Shown piece by piece: positions 54,864-63,472 of a stretch of DNA of 64,000 bases; the stretch's first letter is position 1; every line of letters starts with the position of its first letter. This DNA is from Simmondsia chinensis. Lineage: Eukaryota > Streptophyta > Magnoliopsida > Caryophyllales > Simmondsiaceae. The stretch is from NCBI GenBank assembly GCA_018398585.1, contig JAGTTD010000011.1:13321346-13385345 (forward strand), in the 5' to 3' direction. Under the pieces are notes generated by a model. It did no database searches. It saw only the letters and a list, made by a program, of their open reading frames with translations, and was not told where the DNA came from. A program made the translations under genes and the position numbers.

Positions 54864-56820
54864 GCTATGATAACCCACAAAGGAAAAGGAAAAGTTCAAT
54901 CGTTAGAGGAAGCTGCTTCTGCCTCAGACCACGCCGATCAATATTTTACAAAACCCCAGATGGAGCATCTTTACTTAACAAACCATTACAAACCTCTTTC
55001 TTTAAAACAAATTCAAAAGTCTATTGATTCAACTTTTCCAAAAGTTTTTCATTGGCTCCCTGAAGATATTCAAAAAACTCAAAAATATTATGAGTTTATA
55101 TTACTTCATTCAAGATCCATTCACATTCAACATTCTCAAGTTGATGGACAAATTCAGTACTCTACTTGCAAAATTTTAGATATTTTAGAACCATAGGAAT
55201 TTATCCTTCCTTGGGTCTCAAGACAATTTTCTCACTTCTCAAGCCAATTCAATCCATTAGGATACACTTATCAAGATTATAAAATGGCTTGGTTCAGAAC
55301 CTTTCTACTTAAGCCATTTGATCATACATGGTTTTTCAAAATCAAAAGCAATCTTTCAAAATTTCCCCCATGGTTTTATGAATGGTGGCGCCTCTTCGGT
55401 AGCACCATTGATATCTTCCCAACTCAAATTAAAGATTTATTCAACACATATTCAAAAAATTCAAATGATGATCCTATTCAAACAATTTTAAAATTTCATT
55501 CAAATTTTCAAATAGTATGGATATTATGCTGGTCATATGGTACTTCTCAGATCTTTGAAAAGCATTATCCAATCTCGTTGGTCCGAAAATTCAAAATAAA
55601 ATGGTCAAAGAATTATGTTCTCAAAACCAAAGAAAGAATTCTAAAACCCCTTTCAAAACAAAAACAACCCTTGATTCTTTCCCAAAATTTCACCATCCTT
55701 TTAACTAGCCCATTACTACTCAAATCTTCAAACACAACCTCTTCTCAAAAAATTTCTCAAACTCCAATATCTCAAGATCACTTATCCATTCAACACGCTC
55801 AAAACTCAAAAAGGACGAAGAATGCATCAACCTTATAAAACAACTCTCTGTCCTCCAAAACTAGATCAATTATCAATCCAAACCACCAAACTGTTGTACT
55901 ATGTCTTCAACATACGAATTTCTTAAATCCAGAATTTTCTTTTTCCCCGAAAAATTCCTCTGTCACTTTCCTCACGATATCACGCAAAAATTGCTCGAGT
56001 CACTCAATGTAGTAATTTCAAAACCCTTGTCAAAATTCAAAATTTTCTTCAAGACCTTTCAATTCACAATATTACGATTCCAGGTCTTACTTTTCTATGG
56101 GTTACTTAATATGGCTATCCCGTAGAATGCAAATTAACCCCAAATTGTGAAAACATTCCTTTCCCTAGAAATGATTGCCCTTGTCACCTTACTTGTTCAA
56201 TTGTCCGTGTCTGTCTAGACTTAGAAATATATCAACCCATGACAATTCTGCATGAAGGTAAACAAATTATTCTTACTCCTCAATATCTATTAGACTGCGG
56301 ATTTCTACTTCAAGTAATAATCACCAATCCTGATCAAGCCGCTCAATTTGGAAGAAAACTTGCCTATATTATCAAAGGACATTTCAAAGATAAAATCGCC
56401 TCAACCGAAATTCTTATTCAATCAAAACCTCCTGAGTTTACTGGAATCTATACCAATCCCAGCCAACACAGGATCCTCATTTATGACTCAATAGTATGAC
56501 ATATGTTATGTCCTTCTGATGAACCTTACCCATGCAACAACAAAACTTTTTCCTCACAAATCAATCACTGGAGAGCCAAACAACTAGCTTTCGACCTCCA
56601 TCCTCAAGCTTTTTCCACTAATGACGGAATCATCAAAACTTTTCTTATCGCCAAAGATTTCATTCAAAAAATTTACTCTTTCAATAAGAATTTTGATGTT
56701 CATTTTCTCAAAAATACAAACCAAACCGATTTACTTCAACAATATGAAAAACTCAGAGCAGAGGAACGGGCCATTCATGAAGAAGAAATGCGCAACATCA
56801 ATATGTTGATATGTCCTTAA
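54864..56820 (+). pseudogene. Florendovirus ORF-2-like protein, broken
   Basis: It begins with a basic THKGKGKVQSLEEAAS stretch in the protease frame. That frame continues to 55,838 with one TAG at 55,194-55,196. Motifs are MEHLYLTNHYKPLSL, FHWLPEDIQKT, WFRTFLLKPFDHTWFFKI and FPPWFYEWWRLFG. Further pieces are open in other frames at 55,901-56,125 and 56,239-56,820, the last part being Glu-rich. The function of this protein is not known to me. Confidence 0.62.
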
Positions 56821-57330
56821 TTCAACAAATTCAATAACTCAACATGATGCAAGCAATGACGCAGAACCCTTCAATAATTCAAAAACAGTTGATTTGATTC
56901 CCAGACAAGTCATTGTAGCGAGGTCAATTTTACTGTAGCAATCACTGTAGTAAGGACGAAGAGCTGTCCAGTTACTGTTGCAATAATTCAATCAACTGTT
57001 GATCGTATAATTATTCAAGGACCGGTGTCCCGGACTCCAAAAATTTTTCAAATCCGTTTCAATTCTGAAGGCTATATAAGGAGCATTCAGTGATCCATTC
57101 AGAGGCAGGTCCAATTAGAGAAAAATCAAGAGAGCTAAACAAAATCGAAAAAAAAAAAAAGTTTTCTTTCTTTTCTCTTGTAAACTTGTGATTTGTATTC
57201 AAGTCTTTCAATTACAGTACTCTGTAAGTTTCATCTTTCAATCTGTAATTTCAAGTTCTCTATTTCAATCTTATGTTTGTAATCTATCTGTAAATTTTAA
57301 TAAGTAAATAAGTACTTTACATAATTTTTA
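56821..57330 (+). promoter_or_regulatory. Viral intergenic region and promoter
   Basis: Non-coding sequence with repeated ACTGTAGCAA-like words (56,930-56,985), a TATA box GCTATATAAGGA (TATATAA at 57,073-57,079) and a downstream A/T- and C/T-rich leader. In Caulimoviridae this region drives the pregenomic RNA. It points toward SYP61. No tRNA-Met primer site is visible here. Confidence 0.65.
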
Positions 57331-57648
57331 ATTTTATAATATTTGATAATATTTAAACTCGACTTTAAAATTTATACTCGAAAAATATTCAATATTTACC
57401 TCGAGAACAACTATTTACCATCCGCAGACAGCGATCGGCTAGGTGTTCACGCGAAAAATAACCTAAGCTTGGATGAGAAAACAAGAACAAACGTAGTGCT
57501 AAAATTGTGGTGTGTGAGCCAAATCAGAAGAAGGGAAGGAGAAACCCAAAGCATTTTCTCATCGTTTCGGTTACTCTATTTCTCTTTCTCTTCTCGATCT
57601 CCACCGCATTCATCATCCGCTAGGCTTGCGAGTTTTTGCGATTCGCAG
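57331..57648 (+). promoter_or_regulatory. SYP61: SYP61 proximal promoter and 5' leader
   Basis: About 320 bp separates viral-like sequence from the SYP61 start codon. The last 100 bp are C/T-rich (TTTCTCTTTCTCTTCTCGATC), typical of a plant 5' leader. No clear TATA box was identified. The exact virus/host border is not resolved. Confidence 0.5.
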
Positions 57649-57702
57649 ATGTCCTCTGCTCAGGATCCTTTTTACATTGTCAAAGAGGAGATCCAAGGCT
57701 CT
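57649..57702 (+). CDS. SYP61: SYP61 exon 1 (coding part)
   Basis: It has 18 codons from the ATG at 57,649 and ends GGCTCT before the donor GTCAGT. The start matches the conserved N-terminus of plant SYP61. Confidence 0.93.
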
Positions 57703-60700
57703 GTCAGTTTCTTCTCTCAAATTTCTTATAATCTATCGCTTCAATTGTCTATTCTGTGATAAATCATGAGCTGTATTGGTAATTGTTACGATTTCTGTCT
57801 GTAATCGTCTTTTCCATGATCAATCGTGAGTTGAATCGCTGATTTTACAGTTTCATACTGGCCATCTCTGCTGTATTATCCTGTTTTGCGGTGTTTAAGT
57901 TTAATTCTCTGTTGCTGTTGTTTCATCATGAGTTAGGTTATTTCAGCGAAGCCAGAATTAACACTGATACTAATTCTGTAGTGATCTAGGTTCAGATTTC
58001 TTGGCATCAACTTTTGAATGCCCTAAGTGGTTTGGTGTGTTTGATGAAAGACTTGTGTTTTCTATCCTTTAACGATGTTCTGGGGATGAATTAATAAATG
58101 AAAGATATTTGCTTTGATACACTCATACACAGTGGTGGATCTTTTAAGGTTTCATCACTGGGCACATTTAAGTGGTGATTGTAGCAATACTTTCGAGTAC
58201 ATAATTCAAATATACAATACAAATATAGGATAAATACAATAATATTTTTTAACCATATTCACGTATTTATAAATGTTTCTCTTTTTATTTTATTAAAAAA
58301 TTACTCATTAAAAAAGAATTTAACAGCCTACATGAAATTAAAATATTTTAAATGTTGATAACACCATTTGATTATAACTTAATATGGTAATAAATTGTTA
58401 AGTAGTATAACTTTGTACGGCCTACGATGACCTATAGAAACTTTTATCCGTTTAGTAGATATAGAAATAGGAGGCAAAGAGATTAATCTAGAAAATTTTG
58501 AAAAATAACCGGGGCAATTTAACTTCTTACATGTATAAATAGACTAAAAGTAATATACAATATATACTTCCCCAAAATTCAGTGGCATATGCCCCCAATG
58601 CTATTGCACTATATCCGCCAATGCTTGTCCATGTGTCAGTAAGGAATGGCAGAAGAAATTTGAATTATGATGTACAATACTAAAAATGGTGTATGAGAAG
58701 TTTCTGTTGAATTATGACGTTTAGTACCAGAATTGGTCTATAAGCAGTTTCTATCAGCTTGTAATTTATGAGGATGTTTATCGAAATAAGCATTTTTGTA
58801 GATGCATAACATGTTATCTTTATTTCTTGTTCCTCTTCTTCTGTTGGGGGAGTGGTGCTATGACTTGAGATTGCTAAACTGGTTTATCTAGAACTTGCTT
58901 ATCTAACTGGCAGCATGATTGCTAAGATTGCAAACAGATGACGGTGATTGTATTTATTTAACTGTAAGAGATTTGGTTCAATATGAAATATTACCTGCTT
59001 TTAGAGACAGGTGTTTTGTATGGCATCCATGAGGGCTGGCCTTTGTTTTACTTTGCTACCACCTGGAAATACTGTTTATTTAATGGTTAGGTTAGGTTAT
59101 TCTAGTTACCTCAGACATTAGAAAATCATGGCTTCACTTTTTTCTCTGTTTTATTCTTGTATCACTTTACATGTTTAGTTGCATCAAAGAGAAAGTTATG
59201 AATAATTAAGCATCAAATTTGTGATGACTTGGTGAAACTTATTTTCACATTATTTTGATAATTCTCAATTTTATTCTGTTTGGAAATTTCCCCTTGTCCC
59301 AGGCTGTTGTTTGAGGGGTGGTGAAAGGCATTAAAATCCCTTTTTTTTATTTTTGGGGGGAGCATGTGGGTTGGAAGGAGGGAGGCAGGTAGTTTTGAGT
59401 GTTTTGTTGGTTCCTACAGCAAGGACACTAAGTGCTGCTATCTAGGATTTGTACTTCAGAATAAAATGGTGCCTGAAGAAGCAGTCTGATACTACATTAC
59501 CATGTAAGCCTACTTTGAAATTAGATTTATGATAAAGCTTCAGAAAAGATGGGAGAAAAGTTGAGATGGTTTGATCTTGGATGAAGTTAATCTTCCTAAG
59601 AAAGCACATTCCTATGGAAAGATTAATGCAAATGTTGAGGTAATATAAAATTGTAAAGGTACTTCCACGTATGGTCATGGTGAGAGGCATACTGTGCTTT
59701 ACCCAGGGTTATAACAGTCGCTTGAAACAGATGGAAACTTGGAGCCCTTTACTAGGTCTATAATGCTTTTGAGGATTTATATTACTTAGAGGTGTTGAAG
59801 TAAGCAGATTAAAATGCGCAGCTGCAATGGAAAATACATTGAATGTAAGAATTATAGGCTAAACCACATGTGTTGGAGGCATGTAGGAACTAGGTAGCAA
59901 TTAGTTATTCTCCCTTTGAGCTAAAGGAAAGTGTGATGGTCCACTTGCTTGATTAATTTGGAGAACTGCAGGTTAAAAATGTAATGCAAAACCTTTTAGG
60001 AGGGGGGCAGTACTACTTGCTTGCAAATATGACAGGAGTTGTATTGTCAGCATCTAATAACATTAAGTCCAAATTGTAGTTTATTGCTTAGTTGAAATTT
60101 TTTCAATTGGAGTTGCAAATTTGCGAAGATTCACTCTTGCTACTGACATGGAATACTGAAAGTTACCGATCCATTTGGAATGCTGAAATTAACAGAAAAA
60201 AGAAAAAAAATGAATTCTTTGATTGATTGATAAGGTAGTAAGGGTAGCTGAGAATGTGATTTACTGTGACGATGGTGTTTTACAGATTAGTTGGTGCTTG
60301 TGTCTCAAGAATTTGTTTCCTTAAATTTTGGAAATGATTTATCAGGATTCACATAGCATGCCTCATGTTTTTAGAATATTATGATCGACTCCTTTATCAA
60401 ATTAAAATATGACGTGCAAGTTGTGAACTGTTCAAAAGTTCCACAGTGAAGAAAGCTATGTTAAGGCAATGGGGTATCTTCATGCCATTTGGACACCCTC
60501 TTGCTTTCGGCCCAGGTTTTGGTGATAGAGGCATGATAGATTGAGTTCACTATTAAAGCTTCTCATGGTGTTTCATTGATGGATGGTTATTTTGTATATC
60601 TTAACTAAATTAATAGATGTCAAGAAATACACACGCTTAGTGTCTGTGTTTCAGAAGTATAATCTTTGTATATCTTTTATGGGTGATATTTTTCTCTTCC

Positions 60701-62521
60701 CTTTCTTTCTTTCTCTTTTTATTTTTTATTTTTTATTTTTTATTTATTTATTTTTTTAAGACTAGTGAGAACAAATAATGAATTGTAGATAGGGATGACA
60801 ACGGGGCAGGGTGGATATGAGTTGCCTCCTTCATACCAGTACCCACCACTCAAATCAATAACCATACCCACCACGGCCATAAAGTGGATACCCGTGCCCA
60901 CCTGACAAGTAGGAACCCATATCCGTACATGGCCTATTACACATTGGCTTTCCAAGGGTCTCTAATACCTGCTCGATACTTGCTTCATACCACCCTAACG
61001 TGGGTACCCTTCGATTATCCACATCTGTCCATGTTAATTATTTGATATTACTTTTCAGAATCCAATTACATTTGGCCATAATATTTGATAAAAAAAAAAA
61101 AAAAATTGAGTAATTAAGTTGAATACATATTTTTTCTACTTTAAAATTAATTTAATATAAATTGCGTTAGGTATGAAATGGGTATGACGGGTATGGAGTG
61201 GGGCAGGGCGGATACAATATTATACCCATTACCCGCTGCATACCCATGGAGGTATTGTAATGTACACTGGTCTTGTACCTACCCTCCTCACTTGCACCTA
61301 TACTTGTCCCAAACGAGGTGGGTACTCGTGGGTAACGGGTTCTACCCTCCTCATTCCCTAATTGCTAATTGTAGATAGGGATTTTCTTTTCCTCATCTGG
61401 AGGATGTTATACTGATGATACAGAGTTATCTTAGGTTTGAATTTAAACATTGTTCATAATTTGATATAGATTCTTTTTGGTAGGTAAGCGAGTTTGGGTG
61501 GGGGATTTGAACCTAGGACCTCTTGTGCTAGGGCCTCAACCTTGATAGTGTTCTTAACCACTACCAAACTCTCTGTTGGTTGATATCGATTATATGATTT
61601 TCTCATTGTTTGATTATATATTTTCTGACTTAAAAGCCCCTGCTTCATTAGATTGATAAACTGCTTGCAACTTTTCACCAATGGGAAAATGTGGCTTCTG
61701 GTACTGGAGAGCAATTACGAATCAGTAAGGAACTGCTTGCTGGCTGCGAGAGTATTGAGTGGCAGGTACTTGTCTGGACTGTATTTAATATATCGTCTTT
61801 TGTTTGTTGATACTGCTTTTTTACATTTTTCACCTGGTAAACTGGATTATTTTATTTTTCTTTTCGGGTTGCAAGAGAAGAAGAGAGGGAGGGGGCCTTG
61901 GGGTTGGGGGTGCGCAAGAAGATTTATTGATGAAAATATAATCCACATGTAGACTGAATCAGTTTATTTTTCCTTTGGGGATGGGGGGTGGATGGAGGTG
62001 AGGATACACGCAAGGATTTATTGATGAATATACCACCACACGTAGATCAGCCAAAGTACCAAGGCAACTTGAGATAATCCTTGATGCATATACAATTTCT
62101 TGAGTAATGCAAAACAGACCTGGAGTTAGGATACAAGATTGCAAAAGAAAGGACAAATGTGGCTATAGATGTTAAGCTAAGTGGTTGAGACAACTAAGGA
62201 GCCACATGATATTGTTACTGAGCTGTAATATCAGATTTCTCTTTCGTCTCTCTTTTCCTCATTCTTTTCATGCATTATTGTGTAGACCTTTATATGGGTG
62301 CGGCTTTAATTAAGTTGTTTGATGGTTGACCGTGCAAATCTCCTTCTCTTTATTATGTTTCAGCTGGACAAGGCTGCCATACTAAGGTCTGCTTTCTTGA
62401 TAGGTAGGTTGATGAATTAGACAAAGCAATTGCTGTAGCTTCTAGAGATCCTGCTTTCTATGGCATTGATGAGGTAGAGCTTGAGAAGCGTCGGAGATGG
62501 ACTAGAACTGCTCATGATCAG
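57649..62521 (+). CDS. SYP61: Syntaxin of plants 61, 5' part (exons 1-3)
   Basis: The spliced reading of three exons gives 94 residues that begin SSAQDPFYIVKEEIQGS after Met. They continue through IDKLLATFHQWENVASGTGE and IAVASRDPAFYGIDEVELEK. This is the syntaxin-6-type N-terminal three-helix domain of SYP61, a trans-Golgi-network Qc-SNARE that works in membrane fusion and, in Arabidopsis, in salt and drought responses. All introns are phase 0, with GT donors and AG acceptors. No stop or frameshift is present. Intron 1 is 3.95 kb and intron 2 is 642 bp. The SNARE motif and C-terminal anchor (about 150 more residues in relatives) are not in the window. From 62,522 on, the sequence is LTR and PDS5-like material, so the gene either continues past 64,000 or is truncated. 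Confidence 0.93.
58130..58623. mobile_element. hAT-like MITE in SYP61 intron 1
   Basis: The left end CAGTGGTGGATC and the reverse complement of the right end CATTGGCGGATA are typical hAT-type inverted ends. The interior contains a GGGCATATGCC-like arm and AT-rich sequence. The 8-bp flanks CTCATACA and CTTGTCCA match at only five positions, so the duplication has decayed or the ends are slightly off. Confidence 0.6.
58624..60780 (+). other. SYP61 intron 1, remaining sequence
   Basis: AT-rich intron without recognised coding. Minor features are a C/T run at 60,690-60,760 and a poly-T stretch at 59,340-59,348. Open frames on the minus strand are short and have no domain. Confidence 0.6.
60797..61366. 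mobile_element. Element flanked by 16-bp direct repeats, intron 1
   Basis: A perfect direct repeat AATTGTAGATAGGGAT lies at 60,781-60,796 and 61,367-61,382. The left arm (ACGGGGCAGGGTGGATATG, GGATACCCGTGCCC) and the right arm (GGGCAGGGCGGATAC, GGGTAACGGGTTC) share GGGTA/TACCC-rich words partly in inverted orientation. The middle (61,080-61,165) is AT-rich. The repeat length suggests a retroposed element, whereas the inverted arms suggest a MITE. Confidence 0.6.
61473..61579 (-). mobile_element. tRNA-derived SINE, 107 bp, in intron 1
   Basis: The minus strand has a tRNA-like A box (TTTGGTAGTGGTTAAGAAC) and a good B box (GGTTCAAATCC), spaced like a type 2 pol III promoter. It is flanked by 12-bp duplications TTGATATAGATT (61,461-61,472) and TTGATATCGATT (61,580-61,591), with one mismatch. 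It ends 72 bp before exon 2. It cannot fold as a full tRNA. Confidence 0.8.
61652..61765 (+). CDS. SYP61: SYP61 exon 2
   Basis: It has 38 codons from IDKLLATFHQWE to GCESIEWQ. The acceptor is TTCATTAG and the donor is GTACTT. Confidence 0.94.
62408..62521 (+). CDS. SYP61: SYP61 exon 3
   Basis: It has 38 codons from VDELDKAIAVASRDP to RTAHDQ. The acceptor is GATAGGTAG, with an alternative AG 4 bp upstream that would shift the frame. The donor is GTATTC. Confidence 0.93.
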
Positions 62522-62719
62522 GTATTCCTGAGCTTGCTGGATGATTAATCTAACATAGTGTTCCTTAGATTGTGTAAAATTTTATAGTAGGCCATATTTG
62601 ACTCTCTATCTGTTGATTTATCCCTTCGAGTGTCAATATATCAGCTTTATTGGTAAAATTTCAATTTTCACGGGCCACAGTGTTCTAACAATCAATTTGT
62701 GTCAATTGACATTGATGGA

Positions 62720-62845
62720 GATTAAGCAACCCTATGCCTAATCAAGGGGTTCCTAAGCATCCCTGTGCCTAGGAGGACGGTTGAACAGCCCTGTGCCAAC
62801 CAACTAAGTATTCCTGTACTTAGTTTTAAGCAGCCCTGTGCTTAA
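62720..62845 (-). repeat. Array of five stem-loops with a conserved hexaloop
   Basis: Plus-strand intervals are 62,720-62,743, 62,751-62,774, 62,779-62,801, 62,802-62,825 and 62,826-62,845. Each has a 7-9 base arm, a six-base loop and a complementary arm. Loops read ACCCTA, TCCCTG, GCCCTG, TTCCTG, GCCCTG. Arms differ between units but stay complementary (AACTAAGTA/TACTTAGTT; TTAAGCA/TGCTTAA; GATTAAGCA/TGCCTAATC). On the minus strand the two A-C mismatches become G-U pairs, so the structure fits minus-sense RNA. The array lies just downstream of the predicted LTR transcription start. Confidence 0.85.
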
Positions 62846-63006
62846 GAAAATGGAAAAGAACGGAATTTAATTTTATTCAATAATATAATGATCTGCCATA
62901 GGCTTTGGTTACATAAGTATTTATATAAAAAGAAATAGAATCCTAAATGAAAATAAACACTTCTAAATATCCTAGTACAATAATAATAAAGAAAGCTAAT
63001 AAAATG

Positions 63007-63170
63007 AAACTCTATCCTAAATAATCCTAACTAATAATATATCTAAAAAGATAGATTTTACAATAATTCAAATTTCTAATAATAAATCAAACTCTATCCT
63101 AAATAATCCTAACTAATAATATATCTAAAAAGATAGATTTTACAATAATTCAAGTTTTTAATTCTAATAA
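63007..63170. repeat. 82-bp tandem duplication inside the LTR
   Basis: AAACTCTATCCTAAATAATC starts at 63,007 and again at 63,089. About 65 bp are identical, then TTCAAATTTC and TTCAAGTTTT diverge. Confidence 0.9.
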
Positions 63171-63228
63171 TTATCCTAAATCTTCATCTTAATCTTTTCT
63201 CCTCTATCTCTATCATTCTCCCCTGGTT

Positions 63229-63472
63229 ACAAAAAACTCGACCTTGAGTTTTGTAATGGCGTAGGATGAATTGAATGAAATACCAAAAGAGAATCTTCAA
63301 GGTGAGACACAACACAACGAATTGACAAATCTCGATCCTTTCTTGTTGACGAAGCATTATGAGCAGGGAATGAGCCTTTTGATCAAAATAAGTGTCATCG
63401 GGAATAATGAAGTCAATATACTCAACCTCATCCATAATCATCTCATCTTTAGCTGGAACTAACTTATTGCAA
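63229..63472 (-). other. Region between PDS5-like fragment and LTR
   Basis: Part of a 121-residue minus-strand frame (63,184-63,549) rich in acidic residues (CNEEDIHQPMEEDDCNK). Its end, next to the polypurine-like tract, loosely resembles the C-termini of gypsy polyproteins. No domain is established. Confidence 0.35.

Larger units (their letters stand above)
50540..57330 (+). mobile_element. Endogenous caulimovirid (florendovirus-like), decayed, no RT
   Basis: The order is movement protein, coat-protein region with zinc knuckle, acidic and coiled-coil linker, aspartic protease, a second-ORF-type protein, and a promoter-like intergenic region. This is a plant pararetrovirus layout with no LTRs. 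The protease style, and an ORF-2-like protein with WFRTFLLKPF and WFYEWW motifs, suggest florendovirus as remembered. Stops and frameshifts occur in every part. No reverse transcriptase or RNase H could be found between the protease and the second protein. It is bounded on the left by a copia LTR and on the right by the SYP61 promoter. Confidence 0.78.
62681..63215 (-). mobile_element. LTR (about 535 bp) on the minus strand
   Basis: The plus-strand ends are TGTTCTAACA and CTATCA. A purine-rich ACCAGGGGAGAA lies just outside the right end (63,216-63,228), as a polypurine tract should. On the minus strand there is a TATA box TATATAAATA (62,918-62,927) and then an AATAAA (62,872-62,877), the usual R-region layout. 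The left end is the less certain one. Its element would extend to the right, across the PDS5-like fragment. Confidence 0.62.

Noticed and set aside
54760..54870. Hidden viral reverse transcriptase in another frame
   Set aside because: The interval is only about 100 bp and no YMDD-like or RNase H motif was seen in any frame from 54,700 to 56,820.
61473..61579. tRNA gene
   Set aside because: It has promoter boxes but no complete cloverleaf, and the duplications show it is a SINE.
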